Assembly: GCA_947626795.1 (NCBI GenBank)
Contig: CANQTH010000006.1
Location: 1-61,115, forward strand
DNA length: 61,115 nt
Source: an uncultured Lachnospiraceae bacterium
Lineage (GTDB): Bacteria > Bacillota > Clostridia > Lachnospirales > Lachnospiraceae
Reading direction: 5' to 3'
The position numbers and the translations under genes are program-made. The notes beneath the pieces were generated by a model. That model searched no databases, had not been told where the DNA came from, and saw only the letters and a program-made list of their open reading frames with translations. Below, piece after piece: positions 16,799 through 24,881 of this stretch (positions are counted from its first letter, which is position 1; each line of letters starts with the position of its first letter).

Positions 16799-17320
16799 AT
16801 GTCCAAAAACCCAATCGTAACGAGCGAAATGGAAAACGGAAGCTCCATAAAGGCGGAGCTTTACCCCGAGATCGCGCCCAACACGGTCAACAATTTCGTC
16901 AGCCTGGTCAAAAAAGGCTATTATGACGGGTTGATCTTCCACCGCGTCATCCCCGGCTTCATGATCCAGGGCGGCTGCCCGGACGGCACGGGAATGGGCG
17001 GCCCCGGATACTGCATCCGCGGCGAGTTCTCCCAGAACGGCTTCCAGAACAGCCTAAAGCACACGGCTGGCGTCCTTTCCATGGCGCGCGCCATGGCCCC
17101 GGATTCCGCAGGCTCGCAGTTTTTCATCATGCACCAGGATTCCCCGCATTTGGACGGTGCTTACGCCGCGTTCGGGAAGGTGACGGAAGGCATGGACACG
17201 GTGGACGCGATCGCGAAAACCCCGACGGACTACAGCGACAAGCCGTTGGAAGCGCAAAAGATGGCGCGCGTCACAGTAGAGACGTTCGGCGCAGATTACC
17301 CGGAACCGGAGACTTGCTGA
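16799..17320 (+). CDS. Cyclophilin-type peptidyl-prolyl cis-trans isomerase
   Basis: A single-domain cyclophilin of 173 residues with the active-site FHRVIPGFMIQGG and the later AGSQFFIM and YAAFGKVTEGMD. It lacks a signal peptide and so acts in the cytoplasm on Xaa-Pro bonds. The ribosome site AGAGAGG precedes ATG 16799. Its last codons and stop lie in the first unit of a 73-bp tandem repeat, so the 3' end has been copied downstream. Confidence 0.92.
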   Translation: MSKNPIVTSEMENGSSIKAELYPEIAPNTVNNFVSLVKKGYYDGLIFHRVIPGFMIQGGCPDGTGMGGPGYCIRGEFSQNGFQNSLKHTAGVLSMARAMAPDSAGSQFFIMHQDSPHLDGAYAAFGKVTEGMDTVDAIAKTPTDYSDKPLEAQKMARVTVETFGADYPEPETC

Positions 17321-17465
17321 CCGACGGCAGGGATCCTGTCGGCGCTCATTGGAAACGTTCGGCGCAGATGATCCAAAACCGGAGACTTGCTGGCCGACGG
17401 CAGGGATCCTGTCGGCGCTCATTGGCGACGTTCGGCGCAGATGATCCAAAACCGGAGACTTGCTG
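17284..17465. repeat. 73-bp tandem repeat, 2.5 copies, over the cyclophilin 3' end
   Basis: Units begin at 17284, 17357 and 17430 (the last is 36 bases). Units 2 and 3 are identical where they overlap, while unit 1, which contains the real gene end, differs at several bases. Each unit carries CCGACGGCAGGGATCCTGTCGG, an inverted repeat that could form a hairpin. The array may multiply a terminator. Confidence 0.85.
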
Positions 17466-17577
17466 CAAAGTCCGTAAGAATGTGTAAATTTTGCCGAGTG
17501 GGAATCCGGCTCTTTGCCAAAGGCAGCCTTTCCATGAGCCGGATTCCGTAACGGTAATGCCAAAGGCTGAACCGTTA
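17461..17577. repeat. Dispersed palindromic repeat R1, copy 2 (inverted)
   Basis: This is the reverse complement of the 12081-12197 core with a few changes. It adjoins the 73-bp array and lies between the convergent cyclophilin and PAS-protein genes. Confidence 0.75.
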
Positions 17578-17580
17578 CGA

Positions 17581-17964
17581 TTACGGCGAGACGTTATGGT
17601 ACATCCGCATCGTCTCCCGGCCGCGCGGCTCATGTTTCTCATAATAACCGATCAGCTCTTCCCCGTCCCGCAGGGCGACCATGTAAATATCCTTGTCCTG
17701 CTTCTCGTTGCGGGACGTGTAGACGATATTATTCTCCGGGCTTTTCGCGAACCACTCCGCCACTTGCCGGATCTTCTCGCGCGATTCCGGGCTGTGGCAA
17801 TCCAAAAGGCTTTTGCCGATCAGGCCCGCCCCGCCCCTTTTTCCATAATTTTCCACAGCCGCCGGATTCATGTAAACGATCTCATGGGAGAGGTCGCAGA
17901 TCACAACCGGGTTCCTGTCCTGTTCGACGACGCTCCGAAAAAAAGCGTTCAGATCCTTCACCAT
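17581..17964 (-). CDS. Small PAS-domain protein
   Basis: A 127-residue protein that is almost entirely one PAS fold (RNPVVICDLSHEIVYMNPAAVENYG, then GKSLLDCHSPESREKI). It has no output domain. It is the last gene of a FIST-MCP-PAS operon and has a strong AGGAGGA ribosome site. I infer a sensory or adaptor subunit that binds a small ligand or cofactor and interacts with the soluble receptor encoded upstream. The ligand is unknown. Confidence 0.8.
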   Translation of the reverse strand: MVKDLNAFFRSVVEQDRNPVVICDLSHEIVYMNPAAVENYGKRGGAGLIGKSLLDCHSPESREKIRQVAEWFAKSPENNIVYTSRNEKQDKDIYMVALRDGEELIGYYEKHEPRGRETMRMYHNVSP

Positions 17965-17984
17965 GCCATTCCTCCTCCTTCTCC

Positions 17985-18947
17985 TTAATCCCCGTCCAGC
18001 GCCACGGGCTTTTCCTCTAATTCCTCCGCGATCGGCGCGATCTGGCAGAGAAGGTTGTCAATATCCTCGAACAGGGAGCTTTTCGTCGTCCCCAGCTCGT
18101 TCGCCAGGTCGATATGCTCCAGAACCGCCCGGCACTGGCTCTCCGTATGCTCAAACGACTGGCGGACTTCCGACAGCTTCTGCTCCGAGACGCCGATCGT
18201 GTCGGAAATCTGCTTCTGCACGGCGGCCGTCCCCTGCGCCGCCTCCGTGATCCGCTCAAACATTTCCTGCGTGGAATCCACCTTCTCGATGCTCTGGTCC
18301 AGCGCGCCCTGCGACGTGTCGATCCCTTCGCTCAGCTTGTCCGTCCCCTGCTCCACTTCCGCAATGCTGACGCCTACCGTATTGACAAGGTTCTTGATCT
18401 CGTTCGCCAGATCCTTCACCTTTTCCGCGACGACGGCGAAGCCCTTGCCCTGCTCGCCCGCCCGCGCGGCCTCGATGGAGGCGTTCAGCGAGAGGATCGT
18501 CGTCTGGTTCGCGATATCGGTGATCTGATCCATATACTTCTTGATGTCGCCCACCGACGCCTCAAACTCCTGGAACGTGTCCCGGATGCCGACAAAATGC
18601 TCCTGGACCGCCCGCGAACTTTCCTTCAGCCCGCCAACCTGCTTTTGCGCCTGGCCGACCGATCCCGCGATATTCTCCCGGACGCCGTCAAACTGTCCCG
18701 ACGCGTCGCCCACCGCCCCGAAGATCTCCTGGAACGCGTCCAGCTTCTCCCTTAGCGCGGCATTTTCCGCCAGGACTTTCCGGAACGCGTCCTGGATCGC
18801 CTGCAGCTCGTTTAAGGAACCCACCTCGCTGTCCGTAAGCCGCCTCTGGTAGCCGCGCAAACTTTCCGCCACATGGATGATGGGATGCATGTCCAGCTTT
18901 CCCATCCGGATCTGCGTTTCTTCCTTCTTCTTCTTTGAAAACACCAT
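17985..18947 (-). CDS. Soluble methyl-accepting chemotaxis-type protein
   Basis: The signalling hairpin tip is clear ([34 protein letters not shown]), flanked by long heptad helices. There is no transmembrane segment; the N-terminus is a run of lysines (FSKKKKEE) followed by a short helical region. It is therefore a cytoplasmic receptor-like protein. The gene lies between a FIST-domain gene and a PAS gene with minimal gaps, so those proteins may provide the sensing function. ATG 18947 has AAGGGG close upstream; GTG 18968 is an alternative. No cheA or cheW is in the window. Confidence 0.85.
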   Translation of the reverse strand: MVFSKKKKEETQIRMGKLDMHPIIHVAESLRGYQRRLTDSEVGSLNELQAIQDAFRKVLAENAALREKLDAFQEIFGAVGDASGQFDGVRENIAGSVGQAQKQVGGLKESSRAVQEHFVGIRDTFQEFEASVGDIKKYMDQITDIANQTTILSLNASIEAARAGEQGKGFAVVAEKVKDLANEIKNLVNTVGVSIAEVEQGTDKLSEGIDTSQGALDQSIEKVDSTQEMFERITEAAQGTAAVQKQISDTIGVSEQKLSEVRQSFEHTESQCRAVLEHIDLANELGTTKSSLFEDIDNLLCQIAPIAEELEEKPVALDGD

Positions 18948-18971
18948 ATCCCCTTCTTTCCTGCGCACGGG

Positions 18972-20027
18972 CTACGTCCCGAATACCGCGCATGACATCG
19001 TCTGGTTGACGAACTGCTGGTTGCAATGCTCGCCGTAGCCGATCAGCCCCGCATGAGGCCCAAGCCCGGCCATGGCCCGCAGATAATCGTCCAGATACCC
19101 TTCCTCCGTAAAAAGCAGGTAGCGGAACAGGCAATTGATGGAAAAGACGCCGGAAATGCTCCCGAAATCCTGCCGGATCGCCTGGATCGTCTCCTGCGTG
19201 ATCTGCCTGTAATCCTGTATCTCAAGCAGGGTAAGCACATCGGACTCGTTGACCTGCCGATAACAGCTCAGCGCGTCCCCTTCCGGGCCTTTCAGGGAAA
19301 TAATGCAGATATCCTTGCCGTTCAGCTTGCCGAACGGGTTGCGGAACGTCTGGTTGAGCAGCTCCTTTTCCCCGATCCCAAGCGTCTCCATATAGACCTG
19401 CTTTGCCGGGCGGCCGTTCAGCTCTCCCATGACCGCCCGGGACCTGTCCGTCTTCGACGCGATAAACCGATACTCCGAGAGAGGCTTATAGATGTTCTCC
19501 TTGTAAACTTTCACCTTGCAGTCCGCCTTGATCAGCATATACGCGGCCGCGTCCCGGTAAACCTTCCCGTTCGCGGACACCATCCCGGCGTCCCCCGTGC
19601 CTCCGGCCAGGGAGATCCCGTGCTTCCCAAGCACGCTGTACGCCGTCGTCAAAAGGCAGGCGTCGTTCCCCGTGCAGAAATCAATGCACACCGTGTCGCC
19701 CGCGGACGCCCGGACTTCCTGCAAGTCCCGCTCCAGGCGGCCAATGTACTTTACGGGCATCACGGACACTTCTTCCAGCACATTCGCCGCCGCCGACACA
19801 TTCCCGACATAAGCGATCACGCAGACGCCGTCCTCCACGACGGACGTGTCGTAGCCCATGCCCACGCAACCAATGCTCGGCACGCCCGGGAAGAGCGACT
19901 CAAGCTCCGCGGCATGGCGCTCAAACTGCTTTTCGTTCGACATGAGGAAAAGCGAGGCCGGATTGGACAGGCCGTTCACTGCTTCCGCAAGATTCCCCGC
20001 CTTGCTCGTCCCAAAAAATTGCTTCAC
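18972..20027 (-). CDS. FIST-domain sensory protein
   Basis: The 351-residue protein matches FIST_N plus FIST_C, a family proposed to sense small ligands such as amino acids. Features are the SIGCVGMGYDTSVVEDGVCVIAY start region, a GGTGDAGM turn, and a C-terminal part with GVFSINCLFRY and LIGYGEHCN. It has no output domain; its partner is presumably the soluble MCP encoded 20 bases downstream. The start is GTG 20027 with AAGGGG 9 bases upstream. A second FIST protein, fused to a diguanylate cyclase, is encoded at 48.1-49.9 kb. Confidence 0.85.
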   Translation of the reverse strand: MKQFFGTSKAGNLAEAVNGLSNPASLFLMSNEKQFERHAAELESLFPGVPSIGCVGMGYDTSVVEDGVCVIAYVGNVSAAANVLEEVSVMPVKYIGRLERDLQEVRASAGDTVCIDFCTGNDACLLTTAYSVLGKHGISLAGGTGDAGMVSANGKVYRDAAAYMLIKADCKVKVYKENIYKPLSEYRFIASKTDRSRAVMGELNGRPAKQVYMETLGIGEKELLNQTFRNPFGKLNGKDICIISLKGPEGDALSCYRQVNESDVLTLLEIQDYRQITQETIQAIRQDFGSISGVFSINCLFRYLLFTEEGYLDDYLRAMAGLGPHAGLIGYGEHCNQQFVNQTMSCAVFGT

Positions 20028-20040
20028 AACCCATTACCCC

Positions 20041-20348
20041 TTCCCTTTTTGTTATCTTATGAAATCCAAGACTCGCCTGCGAGTCCTGGCGCGAGATTCG
20101 GGTCTGCTTTTACAGACATTTTCTGATCCGAATCTCTGCGCTCTACGCTCCGTTTTGGTCGGTTTCAAACGTGTGCCACTGGCACACGGCATCCCCGCAG
20201 AGCGTTTATCAGACGGGAGTCTGCCTCTCATTTGATAATAACAGGAAATCCCTCATGTTTCAACAAAAATCTCGCAAAATCCCTTAGCGTTACGGTTCTT
20301 ACGCATCCAGACAACTTGCTGTCCGGATGCTGTGTAAACTGTAACCGT
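20041..20348. repeat. Intergenic region with dispersed-repeat fragments
   Basis: No gene is visible. The segment 20070-20110 (GAGTCCTGGCGCGAGATTCGGG) matches sequence near 50115-50145. The segment 20128-20195 carries CTACGCTCCG, GGTCGG and ACGTGTGCCACTGGCACAC, the same core as repeat R3 at 26.9 and 46.3 kb. Around 20300-20340, GCATCC...GGATGC and flanking bases form a cruciform like the R1 family. Confidence 0.6.
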
Positions 20349-20759
20349 TTAGCCTCCGGCCCTTCTGTTACGGAACCCGCCCGCCAAAAAGAGCGCCGTC
20401 CCGGCTGCGGCCAGCCCGATCCCGGCCACGCCGTAAACTATGACCAGCCGATTTGTCGTCCCATAGATCTCCAAGATCCCCTGGACGACGCTCCCGACCG
20501 TCAGCGCAGCGATCCCGGCATGATACAAGCCGCGCGCGGCGAACCCGGGATACCGCCCGTTCCCCGCGACCGCCAGGGACAAAAAGGGCAGCGCGCCTCC
20601 TGCGAGTGGGATCGCGAACGCATATATCATGTAATATGAATAAACGCCATAGCTAAACTCCTCGTAAACCGCGCCGAACAAGGCGCATACGATAGAAGCC
20701 GCCAGATACCGCAGCGCCGTCTTCCCTAAGTTCCTCCGATTAATTTCCGATGTACACAA
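20349..20759 (-). CDS. Small four-helix membrane protein of unknown function
   Basis: The 136-residue frame is dominated by about four hydrophobic helices (ALRYLAASIVCALFGAVYEE, MIYAFAIPLAGGALPFLSLA, then two more) and ends in a basic tail (GGFRNRRAGG). No family was recognised. It overlaps the 3' end of the phosphodiester glycosidase gene by 20 bases and has a weak TTG start, so translation probably depends on coupling. Linkage suggests an accessory role in the envelope operon. Confidence 0.6.
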   Translation of the reverse strand: MCTSEINRRNLGKTALRYLAASIVCALFGAVYEEFSYGVYSYYMIYAFAIPLAGGALPFLSLAVAGNGRYPGFAARGLYHAGIAALTVGSVVQGILEIYGTTNRLVIVYGVAGIGLAAAGTALFLAGGFRNRRAGG

Positions 20760-22005
20760 TATCGCTCACGCTCCTTTCCTTGATGCTCCTGCCGCTCGTC
20801 GTGGGATGGTTGACGACCTCCCCCTGGAATACCATGGTCGACGAGCCGCCCCCATCCAGGTTATAGGCCGTGGACGCGCCGAGCGATTCCAGGAAGCCCG
20901 CCAACTGATAGAGGGAAAGCCCCTCGCTCTCGTCCGTCCGCCCGTCCGACACGACGAACAGGTAATGCAAGTCCCCCAAAACCGCGATCGCCGTCCTGGG
21001 ATTGCTCGCCATGGCCGTGCCGACCTCCTCGCCCTCCGAAACCGCGACTTTCCCGTCTTTCACGAGCGCGGGGCCGAAAGAAAGCGCCTGACGCGCCCCG
21101 TCCGCCAAAAGCTGTTCCGCGGACGTTTCCGTCTCCTCGATCACATCCATGGAGCCGTCCTGATAGATCACCAAATCCTCCTGCCCGCTTTCCGCCTCAT
21201 CCCGGTAGATCGTCCCGTTCCGCAGCACGTATCCGCGTTCCTGCGAGCCGTAGTAATCCCCGTTGATCGCCAGGATCGCGCCGTTCTCCTCCGCGATTTC
21301 CGACGTCTTCGCCGTGACGTTCCTGCCGTATGAGGACTGCGCGAATGCAGTCTTCAAGCTCTCAGCGGAAGACAGCTGCACGTCCGCGACGTAGATGTTG
21401 GTATCGTATTCCCGGTATTCCATAAGCGAGATGGAGATCCCGCCGTCCTGGAACGACTCCAATTCCGTCCCCGACGCCTGACCGCCCGTCTCTTCTTTTT
21501 CCGAATTCTGATCTGACGCGCTTTCGCCGCTCTGCGCCCCGTCGCTTCCATCGCTTTCGCCGCTCTGCGCCCCATCGCTTCCGCCGCTCTGCGCCCCATC
21601 GCTTCCGCCGCTTTGCGTCCCATCGCTTTCGTCGTCTACGGAAGAATGTTTTCCGTGCATCTTCCCCTTGTGACGCCCTTTTTCTTCTCCCTGCGATCCG
21701 TCGGTGTCTCCGGATCCAGTTTCTCCTGTCCCCTCGTTTCCACCGGATTCAGTTCCTCCCGTCCCCGCGTTTCCTCCGGATTCAGTTCCTCCTGTCTCCG
21801 CGTTTCCTCCGGATTCAGTTCCTCCCGTCCCCGTGTTTCCGCCAGATCCATTTCCTCCTGTCTCCGCGTTTCCTTCCGATCCTTCCTCCGGGGCGACTTG
21901 CGTATAAACGCGCGCGATCACGAACGTATCCATCAGGACATACGCCGTGAAGCCCGCCAGCGCCAAGCCGTATAAGATCCCCCACAAATGCTTTTTCCAT
22001 TTCAT
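20740..22005 (-). CDS. Membrane-anchored phosphodiester glycosidase (NAGPA domain)
   Basis: From ATG 22005 the protein has a short basic N-terminus and one transmembrane helix (ILYGLALAGFTAYVLMDTFV). A linker of about 150 residues follows, made of repeats rich in Gly, Ser, Thr, Glu and Asn (units like GGTESGGNAGT and DGAQSGGS). The extracellular C-terminal domain is like NAGPA phosphodiester glycosidases (AINGDYYGS, YNLDGGGSSTMV, NHPTTSGRSIKERSV). The start has GAGGAGG upstream and overlaps the stop of the GT2-GtrA gene (ATGA). The family cleaves sugar-phosphodiester links, and bacterial members occur with exopolysaccharide and wall genes. I infer envelope glycan trimming. Confidence 0.85.
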   Translation of the reverse strand: MKWKKHLWGILYGLALAGFTAYVLMDTFVIARVYTQVAPEEGSEGNAETGGNGSGGNTGTGGTESGGNAETGGTESGGNAGTGGTESGGNEGTGETGSGDTDGSQGEEKGRHKGKMHGKHSSVDDESDGTQSGGSDGAQSGGSDGAQSGESDGSDGAQSGESASDQNSEKEETGGQASGTELESFQDGGISISLMEYREYDTNIYVADVQLSSAESLKTAFAQSSYGRNVTAKTSEIAEENGAILAINGDYYGSQERGYVLRNGTIYRDEAESGQEDLVIYQDGSMDVIEETETSAEQLLADGARQALSFGPALVKDGKVAVSEGEEVGTAMASNPRTAIAVLGDLHYLFVVSDGRTDESEGLSLYQLAGFLESLGASTAYNLDGGGSSTMVFQGEVVNHPTTSGRSIKERSVSDIVYIGN

Positions 22006-23048
22006 GGCTGCCTCCTCACATCCTTCCGAAAAATAACCGCCTTCTGCACTGTCCAGCTTACCGTAAAGCAAATGAGTTCCGTGACGATCTTCGCGAGCAT
22101 CCGGCTGATCCCGCAAGATTCCGCCAGATACCCGAGCAGCAGCGTGTTCGCGGCCAAAATCAGGGCCGCCAGCGCCGCGTACTGCATCGCAGGCTTTACA
22201 GCGCCGCCCCGGCTCCCAAACACAAACCTGCGGTTCACCGCGTAATTCGCCGACGCGCTGACGATACGCGCGGCAATATTGGAAAACCATAAGTCCGACG
22301 TGAAAAACAAGAGCAGCGCATACGCCGTATAATCAATCAGGAACCCGAGGAAGGAAGAGAGCATGAATTTCAGGATTTCCTTATATATGCGGCAGGAATC
22401 CCGCAAAACGTCAAAATGCGAAGCCGCATTGCCGTTCACATAGATCGCCCGGATCTCTTCCTCTAAGATCGGGACGCCCTGCCTCGTGCAGGCGAGCAGC
22501 ACATTCATCTCATACTCGTACCGTTCGCCCGGAACGGACAAAAACATCGGGATCAGGCCCATGCCAAAGGCCCGCAGCCCCGTCTGGGTATCCTGGATCC
22601 TGCGCCCTGTGAAGGCATGGCAGACCTGTCTCGTGAGCGCGTTCCCAAAGCGGCTCCGAAGCGGCGCGCTTTTCCCGAGCGCACGGCATCCCAACACCAG
22701 CGCGTCCGGGCGGCGCGACGCGGCCTGGCAAAGCTTTTCCACATCCTCAAAGCAATGCTGCCCGTCGGCGTCCGCCGTCACGACGATGCCGCCGTTCCCA
22801 AAATGCCTGCCGATATACGCAAGCCCCGTCTTTAAGGCCGCGCCCTTCCCCCGGTTCTCCCGATGGGTAAGGACGGCCGCATAGGGCCGCGCCTGCGCGA
22901 ACACTTCCGCATATCCAGGCCCGCTCCCGTCGTCCACCACGACAACCTCATAATCCGCCGACCAAAGCCGCACGACCAGTTCCGTCAGAGCGCCGTCCGG
23001 CTCGTAAGCAGGTATCAGCGCCACCCGTTTTTGTTCCATTCCATCCAT
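22002..23048 (-). CDS. GT2 glycosyltransferase fused to GtrA-like membrane domain
   Basis: Residues about 1-215 are a GT-A family 2 transferase (ALIPAYEPD, VVVVDDGSGPGY, GKGAALKTGL, TADADGQH), resembling polyprenyl-phosphate sugar synthases. Residues about 220-348 form four membrane helices of the GtrA/DPMS flippase-like type (SSFLGFLIDYTAYALLLF, NYAVNRRFVF). The fusion suggests synthesis of a lipid-linked sugar and its transfer across the membrane. It is the first gene of the operon with the phosphodiester glycosidase and the small membrane protein. AGGAGGGG precedes ATG 23048. Confidence 0.88.
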   Translation of the reverse strand: MDGMEQKRVALIPAYEPDGALTELVVRLWSADYEVVVVDDGSGPGYAEVFAQARPYAAVLTHRENRGKGAALKTGLAYIGRHFGNGGIVVTADADGQHCFEDVEKLCQAASRRPDALVLGCRALGKSAPLRSRFGNALTRQVCHAFTGRRIQDTQTGLRAFGMGLIPMFLSVPGERYEYEMNVLLACTRQGVPILEEEIRAIYVNGNAASHFDVLRDSCRIYKEILKFMLSSFLGFLIDYTAYALLLFFTSDLWFSNIAARIVSASANYAVNRRFVFGSRGGAVKPAMQYAALAALILAANTLLLGYLAESCGISRMLAKIVTELICFTVSWTVQKAVIFRKDVRRQP

Positions 23049-23113
23049 GCCATCCCCTCCTTCCCGCCCATTATAAGGCGGGAGGATTAAATGGACTTAA
23101 AATCCGCGCTCCC

Positions 23114-23965
23114 CTATGAGATCGCCCCGGCCTGCTTTAAGATCAGGCGCGCCGTCCGCCCCAGCTCCTTCCCAAACTCCGCGTTCTCCCACTGGCTGAC
23201 ATATTTCCTGACGCCGCCGTCCATCCGGCCCGCGCGGCTGGCCGCCCCAAGCTGCGGATTGTACGGGATCGCCCCTAAGCGCTCCGGGTCCACGCGGTAC
23301 AGGCGTTCCAGATTCTCCCGGGTATACAGCCCGTCCTTAAAATAATTCCCCACCAGGAAAAATGTCTTCCTGCGGGCTTTCGGCAGGCTCCGGTAATAAT
23401 CCCCGATCAGCTCCTCTTCCTGATCCATGTTCAGGACGCGGAGATCCGCTTCCTCCAGCATCTTCTTCGTGAAATCATCCTTGCGGCTCCCGCAGTCCAA
23501 AAACACGACGTCAAAGCAGTCCTCCACCGCTTCCATGACGCGGCAGAGCCGCCGAAAGCCCTGATCCTCGTACCGCCACTCGTGTTCCCGCCTGCGGCTC
23601 CCGACCATGCAGTACAGCCGATCCGGGACGACCTGGCGCATATTCCCAAGGACGGCCTCCCGCGTCAGCTCTTCCCGCGTCTCCTTGCGCAGCAGGCAGT
23701 CCAGCCCCTCGCGCACGGAATACTCCCGCGTCTCCGCCACCAAGAGCGTCTCCGGCGAAAGCCCTCCCGCAAAGCCAGCCTCCCGGCCCTTCGGCAGCCG
23801 CCTCTCCCGCCTGCCCGTAAACCGCCGCTCCAGATCCCTGTCCTGATATCCCGTCGGCACGACCGCCGCCGTCACCGGGTACAGCAGCGCGGACGCGCAC
23901 GCCACCGCCGCCATGTTGAACGTGGTGCCCACGCCCTTTTTCTCGCTCCAAAATGCAATTTTCAT
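23114..23965 (-). CDS. TadZ/MinD-like P-loop protein lacking the P-loop lysine
   Basis: The start MKIAFWSEKKGVGTTFNMAAVA has the layout of the deviant Walker A motif of MinD/ParA/TadZ proteins (KGGxGKT), but the second lysine is replaced (GVGTT). DVVFLDCGSRKDDF matches the Walker B region and NMDQEEELIGDY the following strand. Length is 283 residues. ATG 23965 has AGAGAGG upstream. Proteins of this type localise pili or envelope machines; here no tad or flp genes are adjacent. With the altered loop it may bind nucleotide weakly or not hydrolyse it. It is orphan and its partner is unknown. Confidence 0.7.
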   Translation of the reverse strand: MKIAFWSEKKGVGTTFNMAAVACASALLYPVTAAVVPTGYQDRDLERRFTGRRERRLPKGREAGFAGGLSPETLLVAETREYSVREGLDCLLRKETREELTREAVLGNMRQVVPDRLYCMVGSRRREHEWRYEDQGFRRLCRVMEAVEDCFDVVFLDCGSRKDDFTKKMLEEADLRVLNMDQEEELIGDYYRSLPKARRKTFFLVGNYFKDGLYTRENLERLYRVDPERLGAIPYNPQLGAASRAGRMDGGVRKYVSQWENAEFGKELGRTARLILKQAGAIS

Positions 23966-24273
23966 CCATAACCTCTCTTTCGCGCTTCCCATGCGGGAGG
24001 CCCTCCGTTCGGCCAGGCTGCCTAAAAATGCTGGAATGATACGCACAGAATCGTGCTGATACGGTAGTCAGCTATCCGGGCTGGCCGCAGACGCCGACCC
24101 GCCCAGATAAAAGATATGCTTATCATATCGGATTTTCCATCTCCTGTAAAGCCATATTTTTAATTTTACAAAAATTTTAGAATTTTAGATCAAAGAATGG
24201 CTCGCCTTCGATCTATTTCTGATTTAATTGATGTTTCGGCAAAACGGGAATGTCTATCTCTTTTTTGTGATCT

Positions 24274-24449
24274 TTATGGAATATACAATGGTACTACTAT
24301 CACAGCTATTAAATAAATCAGAAAAAATATACCATCATCTTTATATGACCTCGAAACCAGACAGTTATTTCCAAAACACAATCCTGTCATATCCAAAAAA
24401 ACCATAGCAACAATATCAAGTGCGGTACAATACAATATATTTTTTTCAC
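24274..24449 (-). pseudogene. Frameshifted small membrane-protein gene
   Basis: A GTG at 24449 with GGAGG 7 bases upstream begins MKKIYCIVPHLILLLWFF and then hits TGA just after a run of seven T. One extra T in that run would continue into an open frame of about 40 codons that ends at 24274 with a second hydrophobic helix (IFFLIYLIAVIVVPLYIP). The reconstructed product would be a two-helix protein of about 60 residues. It is either a pseudogene or uses slippage. It lies just after the 47-residue gene below. The space 24047-24273 holds no gene that I can see. Confidence 0.5.
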
Positions 24450-24477
24450 GCTGATACCTCCAACGGAAGTTGTCATT

Positions 24478-24621
24478 TTATTTTACTATTAATCTATATA
24501 TGGCATAAGCCGCCCATATCAACCAGGAATATGCCCAAACATTAAATACTATACTCACTACTAAATATATAACTGCAACGATAATTGCTATTATCCAATT
24601 TCTCATTTTCTTTTTATCCAT
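24478..24621 (-). CDS. 47-residue single-helix membrane peptide
   Basis: The frame from ATG 24621 has TTAGGAGATG upstream at good spacing. It encodes a basic start (MDKKKMRNW) followed by continuous hydrophobic sequence (IIAIIVAVIYLVVSIVF, then WAYSWLIWAAYAIY). No family was recognised. The ribosome site and clean composition support a real gene. Together with the frameshifted neighbour it may be part of a small bacteriocin-immunity-like or membrane-stress locus, but this is only inference. Confidence 0.55.
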   Translation of the reverse strand: MDKKKMRNWIIAIIVAVIYLVVSIVFNVWAYSWLIWAAYAIYRLIVK

Positions 24622-24799
24622 ATCTTACATCTCCTAATTTATAAATTACTTATATCGTAATTTGTTTCATTGTTCAATGCTGACATTATGCCATATCTGC
24701 TCCGCACAATTCCATTAAATTTGCCTATTAACGCATGAATGAACGGTTACATTTAAACCTCATATGCCTTCAAAAAAACTGCCCAAATCTTAAAATTTA

Positions 24800-24810
24800 T
24801 GTTATAATTT
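24800..24810 (+). promoter_or_regulatory. Extended -10 promoter of the EAL gene
   Basis: TGTTATAAT (TATAAT at 24803-24808) is an extended -10 element about 75 bases before the EAL gene start. No good -35 is present, as expected for this class. Confidence 0.5.
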
Positions 24811-24881
24811 GAAAAAATGGATTGTTTTCCCCGCCGCGCGCGGGGCGCAAAAGACAAAACACGCGGAAAGGAGACGCTCTC

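Noticed and set aside
19026..20126. A 366-codon plus-strand frame.
   Set aside because: It is antisense to the FIST gene and has the Arg/His/Pro-rich composition of a shadow frame.
23990..24130. GATAGCTGACTACCG and nearby GC-rich stems upstream of the MinD-like gene resemble the 3' part of a c-di-GMP-I riboswitch.
   Set aside because: The invariant GGCAAACC and GACGCAAAGCC parts are absent, so I do not call it.
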